Source of the DNA: Promicromonospora sukumoe 327MFSha3.1
GTDB lineage: Bacteria > Actinomycetota > Actinomycetes > Actinomycetales > Cellulomonadaceae
Length of the DNA stretch: 64,000 nucleotides
Direction of reading: 5' to 3'
Assembly (NCBI RefSeq): GCF_000385135.1
Contig: NZ_ARQM01000010.1
Location: forward strand, 1,240,001-1,304,000
A program made the position numbers and the translations under genes. How positions within the stretch are numbered: position 1 is the stretch's first letter; every line of letters begins with the position of its first letter. Below are positions 26,779 through 38,055 of the stretch, piece by piece. The notes below the pieces were generated by a model that saw nothing but the letters and a program-made list of their open reading frames with translations, searched no databases and had not been told where the DNA came from.

Positions 26779-27069
26779 ATGACCGCCCTGGAGATGGCCG
26801 CACCGTCCGCCGCCTACCCCCGTAACAACCTCGGGGTCTGGTCGCTCGTGCTGGGCATCGCGTCGATCGTGCTCTTCCTGGGTGTCCTCACGGGCATCCC
26901 CGCGATCATCGTCGGCAACCAGGGCCGCCGCGCCGTCCGCGCCGGCGAGGCCAACAACGAGGGGACGGCGCTGGCCGGCGTCGCGCTGGGCTGGCTGTCC
27001 CTCGCGATCCTCGTGTTCGTCATCGGCCTCGTCATCGTCCGCTTCCTGGCGGGTGGGCCACATTCCTGA
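26779..27069 (+). CDS. DUF4190 domain-containing membrane protein
   Basis: A 96-residue protein with two membrane helices separated by a short loop. NNLGVWSLVLGIASIV, PAIIVGNQGRRAVRAG and GTALAGVALGWLSL match the DUF4190 pattern. Function is unknown. It begins 8 bp after the previous stop. The ATG at 26794 is an alternative start five codons in. It overlaps the next gene by 17 bp. Confidence 0.8.
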   Translation: MTALEMAAPSAAYPRNNLGVWSLVLGIASIVLFLGVLTGIPAIIVGNQGRRAVRAGEANNEGTALAGVALGWLSLAILVFVIGLVIVRFLAGGPHS

Positions 27070-27487
27070 GACCGCCGTCCGGCCGGCCACGGCACCCGCC
27101 CTGCGGGCGCCGCTGCTGGCCGGGGCGGCCGTCGGGGCGGCCACCCTCCTGGTGGCGCTCCGCGACCCGCACGTGGCGGGCTCCTACGGGTTCTGCCCGC
27201 TGCTGGAGCTGACCGGCCTGGCCTGCCCGCTGTGCGGCGGGCTGCGCGCCACGCACGACCTGGCGCACCTCGACCTGGCGGGCGCCTGGTCGGCCAACGC
27301 GCTGTGGACCGTCACGGCCCCCGTGGTGGTCGTCGTGTGGCTCGCCTGGCTGGTCGCCGCGGCCCGCGGACGCCCGTTCCGCGGCCTGTCGAGCACCGCC
27401 GGCTGGGTGACGCTCGGCGTCGCGCTCGCGTTCTTCGTGGCGCGGAACCTGCCGTGGCTGCAGCCCTGGCTGACCCCCTGGATCTGA
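27053..27487 (+). CDS. DUF2752 domain-containing membrane protein
   Basis: A 144-residue protein with three membrane helices. The central [17 protein letters not shown] segment, with three cysteines, followed by [20 protein letters not shown] is the DUF2752 signature. The cysteines may bind metal or form disulphides. The GTG at 27053 lies within the end of the DUF4190 gene, implying coupling. It is the last gene before a stem-loop. Confidence 0.8.
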   Translation: MGHIPETAVRPATAPALRAPLLAGAAVGAATLLVALRDPHVAGSYGFCPLLELTGLACPLCGGLRATHDLAHLDLAGAWSANALWTVTAPVVVVVWLAWLVAAARGRPFRGLSSTAGWVTLGVALAFFVARNLPWLQPWLTPWI

Positions 27488-27530
27488 TCCCCGCGCTGAT
27501 CAGGCGCTCCGCCGGGGAGGGCGCGCCACA

Positions 27531-27571
27531 CCCGGCCCGGGATCTGACGGGCCGTCGTCTCACGGGCCGGG
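27531..27571 (+). terminator. stem-loop after the small membrane gene cluster
   Basis: CCCGGCCCG (27531-27539) pairs perfectly with CGGGCCGGG (27563-27571); inner bases can form a shorter competing stem. It separates the trpE transcript from trpC. Confidence 0.5.
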
Positions 27572-27572
27572 A

Positions 27573-27606
27573 GTGGTCAGGACCACACCCTGGATCCGCC
27601 TACCAT
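27573..27606 (+). promoter_or_regulatory. candidate trpC promoter with short palindrome
   Basis: TACCAT (27601-27606) could be the -10 element, giving a leader of about 95 nt. GTGGT (27573-27577) and ACCAC (27582-27586) form a small palindrome in the -35 region that could be an operator. No clear -35 is present. Confidence 0.3.
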
Positions 27607-27707
27607 GGCCATGGGGCACAGGTCCCAGCAGGCGCACGCAGCGTCGTCAGCCGCACGAACGAGGCCGCCTGCCGAGGGCAGAGCAAGGGCACGGGGAGGC
27701 TCATTAC

Positions 27708-28523
27708 ATGTCGGTCCTGGAGGACATCGTCGCGGGGGTTCGTGAGGACCTCGCGGAGCGTGAGGCACGCGTGCCTCTCGACGCGCTCAAGGAGCGCGCC
27801 AACGCCGTGCCCGGTGCCCTCGAGTGCCTCGGCCGCCTCAAGCAGGCGGACGCCGTCTCGGTGATCGCCGAGGTGAAGCGCTCGAGCCCGAGCAAGGGAT
27901 CCCTGGCCCCGATCGCCGACCCGGCGGCGCTGGCCGTCGAGTACGAGTCCGGCGGGGCCTCGGCGATCTCGGTGCTCACCGAGCAGCGCCGGTTCCACGG
28001 CTCGCTGGCCGACCTGGACGCCGTCCGCGGCCGGGTGGACGTGCCGGTGCTGCGCAAGGACTTCGTCGTGACGCCGTACCAGGTCTGGGAGGCCCGCGCG
28101 CACGGGGCCGACCTGGTCCTGATCATCGTGGCCGCCCTCGAGCAGACCGTGCTCGAGTCGCTGGTGGAGCGCGTGCACTCGCTCGGCATGACGGCGCTCG
28201 TGGAGACGCACAACCTCGAGGAGGTGCGCCGGGCGGTCGACGCCGGGGCGCGCGTCGTGGGCGTCAACCACCGCAACCTCAAGACCCTCGAGCTGGACCG
28301 CGGCCTGTTCCGCAGCCTCGCCGAGTACATCCCGGACGACGTGATCAAGATCGCCGAGTCCGGCATCCGTGGCCCGCACGACGTGATGGAGATGGCCCGG
28401 GCCGGCGCCGACGGCGTCCTGGTCGGCGAGGCCCTCGTGACCGACGGCGCGCCGCGCGCCTCGGTGGCGGACCTCGTCGCCGCGGGCTCCCACCCGTCGC
28501 TGCGGTCCGTGCGGCCGGCCTGA
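27708..28523 (+). CDS. trpC: indole-3-glycerol phosphate synthase TrpC
   Basis: A 271-residue (beta/alpha)8 enzyme that closes the indole ring of tryptophan. [12 protein letters not shown] contains the catalytic Lys and the phosphate-binding Ser residues, [12 protein letters not shown] the second Lys, and [12 protein letters not shown] and IAESGI are typical. The ATG at 27708 is preceded by GGGGAGG. The frame stays open upstream to 27573, but without an RBS or similarity to TrpC N-termini. trpB follows 11 bp after the stop. Confidence 0.95.
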   Translation: MSVLEDIVAGVREDLAEREARVPLDALKERANAVPGALECLGRLKQADAVSVIAEVKRSSPSKGSLAPIADPAALAVEYESGGASAISVLTEQRRFHGSLADLDAVRGRVDVPVLRKDFVVTPYQVWEARAHGADLVLIIVAALEQTVLESLVERVHSLGMTALVETHNLEEVRRAVDAGARVVGVNHRNLKTLELDRGLFRSLAEYIPDDVIKIAESGIRGPHDVMEMARAGADGVLVGEALVTDGAPRASVADLVAAGSHPSLRSVRPA

Positions 28524-28534
28524 AGGGATCCCAG

Positions 28535-29827
28535 ATGAGCGACGTGAAGCTTTCCGACGTCTCCGGCCCGTACTTCGGTCAGTACGGCGGTCGCTTCGTG
28601 CCCGAGGCGCTGATCGCAGCGCTGGAGGAGCTGGACACCGAGTTCCGCAAGGCGGCCGACGACCCGCAGTTCGCGGCCGAGCTGCAGCGCCTGCACCGGG
28701 AGTACACCGGCCGGCCCAGCCCGCTGACCGAGGTGCCGCGGTTCGCGGCGCACGCGGGCGGCGAGCAGGGCGGCGTGCGCGTGTTCCTCAAGCGCGAGGA
28801 CCTCAACCACACCGGCTCGCACAAGATCAACAACGTGCTGGGCCAGGCGCTGCTGGTCAAGCGCATGGGCAAGAAGCGCCTCATCGCCGAGACCGGGGCG
28901 GGCCAGCACGGCGTCGCCACCGCGACCGCTGCCGCCCTGATGGATCTCGAGTGCGTGATCTACATGGGCGAGGAGGACACCCGGCGCCAGGCGCTGAACG
29001 TGGCGCGCATGCGCCTGCTCGGCGCCGAGGTCGTGCCGGTGAAGATCGGCTCGCGGACGCTCAAGGACGCCATCAACGAGGCGCTGCGCGACTGGGTCGC
29101 CAACGTCGAGACCACGCACTACCTGCTGGGCACCGTCACGGGACCGCACCCGTTCCCCGAGATGGTGCGCCAGTTCCACCGCATCATCGGCGAGGAGGCG
29201 CGCGAGCAGATGCTGGAGCGCACCGGCCGCCTGCCCGACGTCGTCGCGGCGTGCGTCGGCGGCGGGTCCAACGCGCTGGGCATCTTCAACGCGTTCCTCG
29301 ACGAGAAGAGCGTCGAGCTGCGCGGCTTCGAGGCCGGCGGTGAGGGCATCGAGTCGGGCCGCCACGCGGCGCGGTTCAGCGGCGGCGCGCTGGGCGTGCT
29401 GCACGGCGCGCGCTCCTACCTGCTGCAGGACGACGACGGCCAGACCCTGCCGAGCCACTCGGTCTCCGCGGGCCTGGACTACCCGAGCGTCGGGCCCGCG
29501 CACGCCTGGCTGCACGACCTGGGCCGGGCCACGTACGAGCCCGTGACGGACGACGAGGCCATGGAGGCGTTCCGCCTGCTGTGCCGCACCGAGGGCATCA
29601 TCCCGGCCATCGAGTCGGCGCACGCCCTCGCGGGCGCCCTGCGGATCGGCCAGGCCGCCGCGGCCGAGGGGCGCACCGGGCCGGACGGCCAGCCGCTCCT
29701 GCTGCTGGTGAACCTGTCGGGCCGCGGGGACAAGGACGTGGCGACGGCCGCGCGCTGGTTCGGGCTGCTGGACGGCGCCGACAACGTGGCCGCGGAAGAG
29801 CTCGAGCGGCAGGAGGGCCGGGGATGA
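28535..29827 (+). CDS. trpB: tryptophan synthase beta subunit TrpB
   Basis: A 430-residue PLP enzyme that joins indole to serine. [15 protein letters not shown] carries the Schiff-base Lys, [13 protein letters not shown] the substrate carboxylate loop with the catalytic Glu, and [12 protein letters not shown] the PLP phosphate-binding loop. AAGGGA precedes the ATG. The stop overlaps trpA by 4 bp, consistent with stoichiometric synthesis of the alpha2beta2 complex. Confidence 0.97.
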   Translation: MSDVKLSDVSGPYFGQYGGRFVPEALIAALEELDTEFRKAADDPQFAAELQRLHREYTGRPSPLTEVPRFAAHAGGEQGGVRVFLKREDLNHTGSHKINNVLGQALLVKRMGKKRLIAETGAGQHGVATATAAALMDLECVIYMGEEDTRRQALNVARMRLLGAEVVPVKIGSRTLKDAINEALRDWVANVETTHYLLGTVTGPHPFPEMVRQFHRIIGEEAREQMLERTGRLPDVVAACVGGGSNALGIFNAFLDEKSVELRGFEAGGEGIESGRHAARFSGGALGVLHGARSYLLQDDDGQTLPSHSVSAGLDYPSVGPAHAWLHDLGRATYEPVTDDEAMEAFRLLCRTEGIIPAIESAHALAGALRIGQAAAAEGRTGPDGQPLLLLVNLSGRGDKDVATAARWFGLLDGADNVAAEELERQEGRG

Positions 29828-30744
29828 GCACGCTGACCGAGCCGGCGACGGGACCGCACACCGGGTCCCGCAGCGCCGACCTGATCACCCGCCTGCGCGA
29901 GCAGGAGAACCGGGCCGCCCTGGTGGGCTACCTGCCGGTGGGCTACCCGACGGTCGACCGGTCGATCGAGGCGCTCAAGACCCTCGTCGACCACGGCGTC
30001 GACCTGATCGAGCTGGGCATCCCGTACACCGACCCCGTCCTCGACGGCCCGGTGATCCAGGCCGCGGCGCAGGGCGCGCTCGACGCGGGCGCCCGCGTGC
30101 GGGACGTGTTCCGCGTGGTGCGGGAGCTCAACGACTACGCGCCGCACGTGCCCGTGCTGGTCATGACGTACTGGAACCCGGTGCTCAAGTACGGCCCGGA
30201 CGCGTTCGCGCGCGACCTGGCCGCCGCGGGCGGCGCCGGGCTCATCACGCCCGACCTCATCCCGGACGAGGGCGCCGACTGGATCGAGGCCAGCGAGAGG
30301 CACGGGCTGGACCGCGTGTTCCTCGTGGCCCCCAGCTCGACGCCCGAGCGGCTGCGGCTCACGGCCGGCCAGTCGCGCGGCTTCGTGTACGCGGCCTCGC
30401 TGATGGGCGTCACCGGCGTGCGCAACGAGGTGGGCTCGCGCGCCGAGCAGCTCGTCGCCGACACGCGCGCCGCCGGCGCGCCGAACGTCTGCGTGGGCCT
30501 GGGTGTCGCCACGGGGGCGCAGGCCGCCGAGGTCGGCCGCTTCGCCGACGGCGTCATCGTCGGCTCGGCCCTGGTCCGTCCGCTGCTGTCGGACGGCCCG
30601 CTGCCGGACGACGAGTGGGCGGTCCGTCTCACGAATCTGGCCGAGGTGACGGAGGACCTCGCGGCCGGGGTACGGTCGGCTCGCGCCTCGGCGCCCGCCG
30701 ACACCCCCGCCGGTGCGAAGACCACCTCCGGAGAGGCCCTGTGA
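29824..30744 (+). CDS. trpA: tryptophan synthase alpha subunit TrpA
   Basis: A 306-residue (beta/alpha)8 subunit that cleaves indole-3-glycerol phosphate and passes indole to Trp[17 protein letters not shown] contains the catalytic Glu and Asp. [13 protein letters not shown] and [13 protein letters not shown] are the phosphate loops. The last 35 residues form a low-complexity Ala/Thr tail beyond the normal end. Overlaps: ATGA with trpB, GTGA with lgt. Confidence 0.96.
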   Translation: MSTLTEPATGPHTGSRSADLITRLREQENRAALVGYLPVGYPTVDRSIEALKTLVDHGVDLIELGIPYTDPVLDGPVIQAAAQGALDAGARVRDVFRVVRELNDYAPHVPVLVMTYWNPVLKYGPDAFARDLAAAGGAGLITPDLIPDEGADWIEASERHGLDRVFLVAPSSTPERLRLTAGQSRGFVYAASLMGVTGVRNEVGSRAEQLVADTRAAGAPNVCVGLGVATGAQAAEVGRFADGVIVGSALVRPLLSDGPLPDDEWAVRLTNLAEVTEDLAAGVRSARASAPADTPAGAKTTSGEAL

Positions 30745-31814
30745 CGCTGCTGACCGCACTGCCGGCCGCTCTGCACGAGCTGCCCGCCGCGCTGTCAGCG
30801 TTGCCGCAGGCGCCCGCTCCCTCCCAGATCCCGAGCCCGGGCCAGCACACCTGGTACCTCGGCATCTTCCCGCTGCGCGCCTACGCGCTGGCGATCCTCG
30901 CGGGGATCGTGATCGCCGTCTGGATGACCGCCCGGCGCTGGAAGGCGCGCGGGGGCAACCCGGACGACGTCCTGGAGATCGCGTTCTGGGCGGTGCCGTT
31001 CGGCATCGTCGGCGGCCGGATCTACCACGTGCTGTCGTCCCCGGAGCGGTACTTCGGCGAGAACTTCTCGGGCGGGGGAGACCCGGTCCAGGCGCTCTAC
31101 GTCTGGGAGGGCGGCCTCGGCATCTGGGGCGCCGTGGCGCTCGGCGCCGTCGGCGCCTGGATCGGCTGCCGCAGGCAGGGCGTACGGCTGTCGTCGTTCG
31201 CCGACGCCGTCGCGCCCGGCCTCCTCGTCGCGCAGGCCGTCGGCCGCCTCGGCAACTGGTTCAACCAGGAGCTGTACGGCCGGCCCACGGAGCTGCCCTG
31301 GGGCCTGCACATCGACGCCGAGTACCTGGTACCCAACCCGGCGACGGGCGTGGCGTACCCGGAGGGCACGCTGTTCCACCCGACCTTCCTGTACGAACTC
31401 CTGTGGAATCTCCTGATGGCCGGAGTTCTGCTGTTTCTAGACCGTCGGTTCAGGTTGGGTCATGGGCGGGTATTCTGGGCGTACGTCCTGCTCTACACTC
31501 TCGGACGGGTCTGGATCGAGATGCTCCGCATCGACGATGCGGAGCAGGTGCTGGGGCTCCGCCTCAACGTCTGGACCTCGATCCTCTTGGGCCTAGCGGC
31601 CCTGGTGGTCTCGATCGTGCTGGCTCGCAAGTTCCCCACCAGGGAAGAGTCCGTACGGCTGCGACCTGAGGACGACGAACCACCGGCCGGCCCACGGGCC
31701 GAGCCGGAGCCTGACCCAGGAGTCGAAGGGACCGGCGAGGCCGAGGCCGAGCCGGAGGAAGGCAAGACAGCAGCACAGGAGGAGTCCGACGCGGACGCCT
31801 CCGTGCGCACCTGA
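30741..31814 (+). CDS. lgt: prolipoprotein diacylglyceryl transferase Lgt
   Basis: A 357-residue inner-membrane enzyme that transfers diacylglycerol to the lipobox Cys of prolipoproteins. About seven membrane helices are visible. The Lgt signature GRLGNWFNQELYGRPT is intact, as is the nearby FPLRAYALAI stretch. The C-terminal 60 residues are a charged Glu/Pro-rich tail, a common actinobacterial extension. The trpA-lgt linkage (GTGA overlap) also occurs in mycobacteria. It would modify lipoproteins such as the oligopeptide-binding protein encoded at 48121. Confidence 0.95.
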   Translation: MTLLTALPAALHELPAALSALPQAPAPSQIPSPGQHTWYLGIFPLRAYALAILAGIVIAVWMTARRWKARGGNPDDVLEIAFWAVPFGIVGGRIYHVLSSPERYFGENFSGGGDPVQALYVWEGGLGIWGAVALGAVGAWIGCRRQGVRLSSFADAVAPGLLVAQAVGRLGNWFNQELYGRPTELPWGLHIDAEYLVPNPATGVAYPEGTLFHPTFLYELLWNLLMAGVLLFLDRRFRLGHGRVFWAYVLLYTLGRVWIEMLRIDDAEQVLGLRLNVWTSILLGLAALVVSIVLARKFPTREESVRLRPEDDEPPAGPRAEPEPDPGVEGTGEAEAEPEEGKTAAQEESDADASVRT

Positions 31815-31895
31815 GGGGCACGACCGCCGGGACCACCGGACGACGAGCCCTGAGACCGACCGGGCCGCCGTCGTCCCGGACCACCCGCAAGGACT

Positions 31896-31917
31896 GCGCT
31901 CGGCTGCGGCCGAGTGC
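31896..31917 (+). promoter_or_regulatory. stem-loop upstream of gltB
   Basis: GCGCTCGGC (31896-31904) pairs with GCCGAGTGC (31909-31917), with one G-U pair and a TGCG loop. It ends 12 bases before the gltB ATG and so could limit ribosome access, or be the end of the lgt transcript. Confidence 0.35.
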
Positions 31918-31929
31918 CTGTGAGGACCC

Positions 31930-34900
31930 ATGACCAAGCCGTTGCCGACACAGAGGGTTGGGCTGCCGACGCAGACGTTTGAAGGCGGCCTCTACGACCC
32001 GGCGGCCGAGCACGACGCGTGCGGCGTCGCCTTCGTGGCGACCCTGCGCGGAACGCCCGGGCGCGACATCGTCGATGCCGGGCTCACCGCCCTGCTGAAC
32101 CTCGACCACCGCGGCGCGGTGGGGGCGGAGGAGGACAGCGGCGACGGCGCCGGCATCCTCACCCAGATCCCCGACGCGTTCGTCCGCGACGTCGTCGGGG
32201 TGGACCTGCCGCCCGCCGGGATGTACGCGATCGGTACGGCGTTCCTGCCGACCGACGAGGCCGAGCGGGACGCCATGGTGGCCCGCGTCGAGGCGCTGGC
32301 CGCCGAGGAGAAGCTCGACGTGCTCGCGTGGCGCGACGTGCCGGTGGACGCCGGCATCGTCGGCCCGACGGCGCGCGCCTCCATGCCGGTGTTCCGCCAG
32401 ATCGTGGTGGCCGACCCGTCGCGCGGCCTGTCCGGCATCGACCTGGACCGCCGCTGCTACCGCCTGCGCAAGCGGGCGGAGAACGAGGTCGGGCTGTACT
32501 TCGCCTCGCTCAGCGCCCGCACCCTGACGTACAAGGGCATGCTGACGACGGCGCAGCTCGAGCCGTTCTTCCCCGACCTGTCGGACCCGCGGTACGCCAC
32601 GGAGCTGGCGCTGGTCCACTCGCGGTTCTCCACCAACACGTTCCCGTCGTGGCCCCTGGCGCAGCCGTTCCGGCTGCTGGCCCACAACGGCGAGATCAAC
32701 ACCGTGCGCGGCAACCGCAACTGGGTCGCTGCGCGCGAGGGCACCATGGAGTCCGACCTGCTCGGCGACCTGGCGCCGCTGCAGCCCGTCTGCTCGCCCG
32801 GCGCGAGCGACTCGGCGAGCTTCGACGAGGTGCTGGAGCTGCTGCACCTGTCGGGCCGCTCCCTGCCGCACTCGGTGCTGATGATGGTGCCGGAGGCCTG
32901 GGAGAACAACCCCGGGATGGACCCCGCGCTGCGGGCGTTCTACCAGTACAACGCGAACCTCATCGAGCCGTGGGACGGCCCCGCCTCCCTCACGTTCACC
33001 GACGGCACCCTGATCGGCGCCGTGCTGGACCGCAACGGCCTGCGCCCCGGGCGCTGGTGGGTCACCGAGGACGGCCTGGTCGTGCTGGCCTCCGAGGCCG
33101 GCGTGCTCGACATCGACCCCGCCACCGTGGTGCGCAAGGGCCGCCTGGAGCCCGGCAAGATGTTCCTCGTCGACACCGGCTCCGGCCGCATCGTCGAGGA
33201 CGAGGAGGTCAAGTCCGGCCTCGCCGCCATGCACCCCTACGGGGACTGGATCCGCGAGCACTCCGTCTACCTCGACGAGCTGCCCGACCGCGAGCACGTG
33301 GCGCACAGCCCGGCGTCGGTCCGGCGTCGGCAGCGGGCCTTCGGCTACACCGAGGAAGAGCTCAAGATCATCCTGTCGCCGATGGCGACCACGGCCGGCG
33401 AGCCGCTCGGCGCCATGGGCTCCGACACGCCCGTCGCCGTGCTCTCGCAGCGGCCGCGGCTCCTGTTCGACTACTTCACGCAGATGTTCGCGCAGGTGAC
33501 CAACCCGCCGCTGGACGCGATCCGCGAGGAGCTGGTCACGGCCATCGGCAGTGCCATCGGCCCGGAGCCGAACCTGCTGGCCGACCTGCCGGAGCACGCG
33601 CGCAAGCTGGTGCTCGGCTTCCCGGTGCTGGACAACGACCAGCTCGCCAAGGTCGTGCACGTCGAGCGCGACCGGGAGCTGGAGGGCCTGTTCCAGGCCG
33701 AGACCATCCAGGGCCTGTACGACGTCTCGGGTGGCGGCGCCGCGCTGCTGGCCCGGCTGGAGGCGATCTTCGCCGACGTCGACCGGTACGTGGAGCAGGG
33801 CGCGAGCTTCCTCGTGCTCTCGGACCGCGACGCCAACTCCGAGCTCGCCCCGATCCCGTCGCTGCTGCTGACGAGCGCCGTGCACCACCACCTGGTGCGC
33901 AAGCACACCCGCAACCGGGTCTCGCTGGTGGTCGAGGCCGGCGACGTGCGCGAGGTGCACCACGTCGCGCTGCTGATCGGCTACGGCGCGGCCGCGGTGA
34001 ACCCGTACCTCGCCATGGAGACGGTCGAGGACCTGGCCCGCCGCGGCTACCTGGACGTCACGCCCGAGCAGGCCGTGGCCAACCTCATCAAGGCGCTCGG
34101 CAAGGGCGTGCTCAAGGTGATGTCCAAGATGGGCATCTCCACGATCATGTCCTACCGCGGCGCGCAGATCTTCGAGGCCGTGGGCCTGTCCCACGACCTG
34201 GTCGAGGACTACTTCACCGGCACCACCTCGCGGCTCGGCGGCATCGGCCTGGACGTCATCGCGGCCGAGGTCGCGGCCCGGCACGCCGAGGCGTACCCGC
34301 CGTCCGGCAACAAGAAGCCGGGCGAGCGCCTGACCACCGGCGGCGAGTACCAGTGGCGGCGCGACGGCGAGGACCACCTCTTCGACCCGGAGACGGTGTT
34401 CCGGCTGCAGCACGCCACGCGCTCGGGCCGGATGGACATCTTCCGGCAGTACACGCGGCGCGTGGACGAGCAGTCCAACCGCCTCATGACGCTGCGCGGC
34501 CTGCTGCGCTTCAGCCCCGACCGCGAGCCGGTGCCGATCGACGAGGTCCAGCCGGTCAGCGAGATCGTCAAGCTGTTCAACACGGGCGCCATGTCCTACG
34601 GCTCCATCTCGGCCGAGGCGCACGAGACGCTCGCCGTCGCGATGAACCGCCTCGGCGGCCGCTCCAACACGGGCGAGGGCGGCGAGGACCCGGAGCGCCT
34701 GTACGACGACGAGCGTCGCTCGCGCGTCAAGCAGATCGCCTCGGGCCGGTTCGGCGTGACGTCGGAGTACCTGACGCAGGCCACCGACATCCAGCTCAAG
34801 CTCGCCCAGGGCGCCAAGCCCGGCGAGGGCGGCCAGCTGCCCGGGAACAAGGTGTACCCGTGGGTCGCCAAGACCCGGCACTCGACGCCCGGCGTCGGCC

Positions 34901-36513
34901 TCATCTCGCCGCCGCCGCACCACGACATCTACTCGATCGAGGACCTGGCGCAGCTGATCCACGACGCGAAGAACGCGAACCCGTCGGCGCGCGTCCACGT
35001 GAAGCTGGTCAGCGAGTTCGGCGTCGGCACGGTCGCGACAGGGGTCTCGAAGGCGCACGCGGACGTCGTGCTCATCTCGGGGCACGACGGCGGCACGGGC
35101 GCCTCGCCGCTCACGTCGCTCAAGCACGCCGGCACGCCCTGGGAGATCGGCCTCGCCGAGACCCAGCAGACCCTCGTGCTCAACGACCTGCGCGACCGCA
35201 TCGTGGTGCAGGTCGACGGCCAGATGAAGACGGGCCGCGACGTGATCGTCGCGGCGCTGCTCGGCGCCGAGGAGTTCGGTTTCGCGACCGCGCCCATGGT
35301 GGTCTCGGGCTGCATCATGATGCGCGTCTGCCACCTGGACACCTGTCCCGTCGGCGTGGCCACGCAGAACCCCGAGCTGCGCAGCCGGTTCACCGGCAAG
35401 CCGGAGTTCGTCGTGAACTTCTTCGAGTTCATCGCCCAGGAGGTGCGCGAGCACCTCGCGGCGCTGGGCTTCCGGAGCCTCGAGGAGGCCGTCGGCCAGG
35501 TGCAGGTGCTCGACACCCGCAAGGCCGTGGACCACTGGAAGGCCCAGGGCCTGGACCTCACCCCGGTGCTGGCCCGTCCGCAGCTCAAGGAGGGCTCGTC
35601 CCTGCGCCACACCACGGCGCAGGACCACGGCCTGGCCCGGGCGCTGGACAACCAGCTCATCGCGGCCGCCGGTCCGGCGCTCGAGCGCGGCGAGGCCGTG
35701 CAGATCGAGTTGCCGGTGCGCAACGTGAACCGGACGGTCGGCACCATGCTCGGCCACGAGGTGACCAAGCGGTACCGCGGCGCGGGCCTGCCCGACGACA
35801 CGATCGAGGTGACCCTGACCGGGTCGGCCGGCCAGTCGCTCGGCGCGTTCCTGCCGCGCGGCGTCACGCTGCGCCTGTTCGGCGACGCCAACGACTACGT
35901 GGGCAAGGGCCTGTCCGGCGGCCGCGTCGCCGTGCGGCCCGACAAGGCGGCCGTCCTGGGCGGCGCCGACGTCATCGCGGGCAACGTGATCGGCTACGGC
36001 GCCACGTCCGGCGAGGTCTTCCTGCGCGGACGCGTGGGGGAGCGGTTCGGCGTGCGCAACTCCGGCGCCACCCTGGTCGCCGAGGGCGTGGGCGACCACG
36101 CCTGCGAGTACATGACGGGCGGCACCGTGCTGGTGCTCGGCCCCACGGGCCGCAACGTCGGCGCCGGCATGTCCGGCGGCACCGCGTTCTTCCTGGACCT
36201 GCGGGTCTCGCGGGTCAACCAGGTGGCGCTGGAGGCGGGCGAGCTCGCCGTCGGCGTCCTGGACGACGCCGACTGGGAGACCGTGCGCGGCCTGCTGGAG
36301 CGGCACCACGCCGAGACCGGGTCGGCCGTCGCGGCCGAGCTGCTCGCGGACCCGGACGCCGCGCGCGGCCGGTTCAGCCGCCTGCTGCCCCCCGGCTGGG
36401 CGCGCGTGCGCCTGGCCCTCGCCGAGGCGGAGGCCGCCGGCACCGACATCTCGGGCGCGTCCGAGTGGGACCCGTCCGTGTGGAACCAGATCATGGAGGT
36501 GGCTCGTGGCTGA
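31930..36513 (+). CDS. gltB: glutamate synthase large subunit GltB
   Basis: A 1527-residue enzyme that, with GltD, makes two glutamates from glutamine and 2-oxoglutarate using NADPH. A 30-residue propeptide ends before C31 (EHDACGVAF), the N-terminal nucleophile of the class II glutaminase. The central domain is followed by the FMN-binding synthase domain ([25 protein letters not shown]), the 3Fe-4S cysteines ([18 protein letters not shown]) and the C-terminal beta-helix of GXG repeats ([18 protein letters not shown]). Length is usual. It overlaps gltD by 8 bp. Confidence 0.97.
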   Translation: MTKPLPTQRVGLPTQTFEGGLYDPAAEHDACGVAFVATLRGTPGRDIVDAGLTALLNLDHRGAVGAEEDSGDGAGILTQIPDAFVRDVVGVDLPPAGMYAIGTAFLPTDEAERDAMVARVEALAAEEKLDVLAWRDVPVDAGIVGPTARASMPVFRQIVVADPSRGLSGIDLDRRCYRLRKRAENEVGLYFASLSARTLTYKGMLTTAQLEPFFPDLSDPRYATELALVHSRFSTNTFPSWPLAQPFRLLAHNGEINTVRGNRNWVAAREGTMESDLLGDLAPLQPVCSPGASDSASFDEVLELLHLSGRSLPHSVLMMVPEAWENNPGMDPALRAFYQYNANLIEPWDGPASLTFTDGTLIGAVLDRNGLRPGRWWVTEDGLVVLASEAGVLDIDPATVVRKGRLEPGKMFLVDTGSGRIVEDEEVKSGLAAMHPYGDWIREHSVYLDELPDREHVAHSPASVRRRQRAFGYTEEELKIILSPMATTAGEPLGAMGSDTPVAVLSQRPRLLFDYFTQMFAQVTNPPLDAIREELVTAIGSAIGPEPNLLADLPEHARKLVLGFPVLDNDQLAKVVHVERDRELEGLFQAETIQGLYDVSGGGAALLARLEAIFADVDRYVEQGASFLVLSDRDANSELAPIPSLLLTSAVHHHLVRKHTRNRVSLVVEAGDVREVHHVALLIGYGAAAVNPYLAMETVEDLARRGYLDVTPEQAVANLIKALGKGVLKVMSKMGISTIMSYRGAQIFEAVGLSHDLVEDYFTGTTSRLGGIGLDVIAAEVAARHAEAYPPSGNKKPGERLTTGGEYQWRRDGEDHLFDPETVFRLQHATRSGRMDIFRQYTRRVDEQSNRLMTLRGLLRFSPDREPVPIDEVQPVSEIVKLFNTGAMSYGSISAEAHETLAVAMNRLGGRSNTGEGGEDPERLYDDERRSRVKQIASGRFGVTSEYLTQATDIQLKLAQGAKPGEGGQLPGNKVYPWVAKTRHSTPGVGLISPPPHHDIYSIEDLAQLIHDAKNANPSARVHVKLVSEFGVGTVATGVSKAHADVVLISGHDGGTGASPLTSLKHAGTPWEIGLAETQQTLVLNDLRDRIVVQVDGQMKTGRDVIVAALLGAEEFGFATAPMVVSGCIMMRVCHLDTCPVGVATQNPELRSRFTGKPEFVVNFFEFIAQEVREHLAALGFRSLEEAVGQVQVLDTRKAVDHWKAQGLDLTPVLARPQLKEGSSLRHTTAQDHGLARALDNQLIAAAGPALERGEAVQIELPVRNVNRTVGTMLGHEVTKRYRGAGLPDDTIEVTLTGSAGQSLGAFLPRGVTLRLFGDANDYVGKGLSGGRVAVRPDKAAVLGGADVIAGNVIGYGATSGEVFLRGRVGERFGVRNSGATLVAEGVGDHACEYMTGGTVLVLGPTGRNVGAGMSGGTAFFLDLRVSRVNQVALEAGELAVGVLDDADWETVRGLLERHHAETGSAVAAELLADPDAARGRFSRLLPPGWARVRLALAEAEAAGTDISGASEWDPSVWNQIMEVARG

Positions 36514-37984
36514 CCCCAGAGGATTTCTGAAGGTCCGGGACCGGGAGCTCCCGGCCAACCGTCCGGTCGAGGTGCGCCTGCGGGACTGGAAGGACACGCA
36601 CGCCCACCGCACGGAGGGGCAGCCGTTCCTCAAGGAGCAGGCCGGGCGCTGCATGGACTGCGGCGTGCCGTTCTGCCACCAGGGCTGCCCGCTCGGCAAC
36701 CTGATCCCGGAGTGGAACGACCTCGTCTGGCGCGGCCAGTGGGCCGACGCGGTCGACCGCCTGCACGCCACGAACAACTTCCCGGAGTTCACCGGGCGGG
36801 TGTGCCCGGCGCCGTGCGAGTCGTCCTGCGTGCTGAGCATCAACCAGCCCTCGGTGACGATCAAGAACGTCGAGGTCTCGATCATCGACGAGGCGTTCGC
36901 GCGCGGGCTGGTCACGCCGCACGTCCCGGAGCGCCTCACGGGCTCCACGGTCGCCGTCGTCGGCTCGGGCCCGGCGGGCCTGGCCGCGGCGCAGCAGCTC
37001 ACGCGGGCCGGGCACACCGTCGTCGTCTACGAGCGGGACGACGCCATCGGCGGCCTGCTGCGCTACGGCATCCCGGACTTCAAGCTGGAGAAGCTGCACA
37101 TCGACCGCCGCCTGGCGCAGATGGAGGCCGAGGGCACCCGCTTCCGCGCCGGTGTGACGATCGGCGAGGACATCAGCTGGGACGCGCTGCGCCGCCGGTT
37201 CGACGCCGTCGTGGTCGCCACGGGCGCCACCGTGCCGCGCGAGCTGCCGGTGGCGGGCCGCGACCTGGCCGGCATCCACTTCGCGATGGACTACCTGACG
37301 CCCGCCAACAAGGCGGTCGCCGCCGGCACCCCGGACGCGCTGCCCGAGGGCGCGCCGACGGCGGCCGGCAAGCACGTGGTCATCATCGGCGGCGGCGACA
37401 CCGGCTCGGACTGCCTCGGCACCGCGCTGCGCCAGGGCGCCGCGAGCGTCACCACGCTCGCGATCGGCAAGAAGCCGCCGGTCGACCGGCCGGCGCACCA
37501 GCCGTGGCCCACCGACCCGATCCTGTTCGAGGTCTCGACCTCGCACGAGGAGGGCGGCGAGCGCACGTACCTGGCCTCGACGGTCGAGTTCTTGGCCGAC
37601 GCCGACGGCAACGTCCGCGCGCTCCAGGTCGCCGAGACCGAATACCTTCCCGACGGCCGTCGGGCGCCGAAGCCGGGCACCGAGCACGAGATCCCCGCGG
37701 ACCTGGTGCTCGTGGCCATGGGCTTCACCGGCCCCGAGACCGGTGTGCTCGAGGAGCAGACCGGCATCGAGGTCACCGAGCGTGGCCTGGTGGCCCGCGG
37801 CGACGACTACGCCGCGAGCCTCCCGGGCGTGTTCGTCGCCGGCGACGCCGGCCGCGGGCAGTCGCTCATCGTGTGGGCCATCGCGGAGGGCCGCGCCGCG
37901 GCCGCCGCGGCCGACACCTACCTTCAGGGCAGCACCGAGCTGCCCGCCCCGGTGCGCCCGCGCACGCTCGCTCTGCGGTCGTGA
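36506..37984 (+). CDS. gltD: glutamate synthase small subunit GltD
   Basis: A 492-residue flavoprotein that passes electrons from NADPH to GltB. N-terminal cysteines [24 protein letters not shown] coordinate two 4Fe-4S clusters. [14 protein letters not shown] is the FAD dinucleotide fold, and [13 protein letters not shown] the NADPH fold. [19 protein letters not shown] closes the FAD site. GGAGGTG inside gltB precedes the GTG, so translation is coupled. Confidence 0.96.
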   Translation: MADPRGFLKVRDRELPANRPVEVRLRDWKDTHAHRTEGQPFLKEQAGRCMDCGVPFCHQGCPLGNLIPEWNDLVWRGQWADAVDRLHATNNFPEFTGRVCPAPCESSCVLSINQPSVTIKNVEVSIIDEAFARGLVTPHVPERLTGSTVAVVGSGPAGLAAAQQLTRAGHTVVVYERDDAIGGLLRYGIPDFKLEKLHIDRRLAQMEAEGTRFRAGVTIGEDISWDALRRRFDAVVVATGATVPRELPVAGRDLAGIHFAMDYLTPANKAVAAGTPDALPEGAPTAAGKHVVIIGGGDTGSDCLGTALRQGAASVTTLAIGKKPPVDRPAHQPWPTDPILFEVSTSHEEGGERTYLASTVEFLADADGNVRALQVAETEYLPDGRRAPKPGTEHEIPADLVLVAMGFTGPETGVLEEQTGIEVTERGLVARGDDYAASLPGVFVAGDAGRGQSLIVWAIAEGRAAAAAADTYLQGSTELPAPVRPRTLALRS

Positions 37985-38043
37985 CCCGAGAACTTCACCG
38001 GGAGTTGTACACCCCCACAGGGCGCACAGGCGCCCACCATGCC

Positions 38044-38049
38044 TAGGCT
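38044..38049 (+). promoter_or_regulatory. leaderless-type -10 element of pyk
   Basis: TAGGCT lies 6 nt before the ATG at 38056; no ribosome binding site lies between. Confidence 0.55.
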
Positions 38050-38055
38050 GGAGAC

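Noticed and set aside
27573-27707. A possible tryptophan leader peptide before trpC, because three TGG codons lie within eight codons (PWIRLPWPW).
   Set aside because: The frame has no stop before trpC and is continuous with it, no terminator/antiterminator pair is seen, and a -10-like hexamer lies within the segment. It does not match known trp attenuators.
31564-37017. A 1817-codon open frame antisense to lgt, gltB and gltD.
   Set aside because: Its composition is dominated by Arg, Gly, Ala, His and Asp with no domain, and it mirrors well-recognised genes. High GC makes such antisense frames common here.
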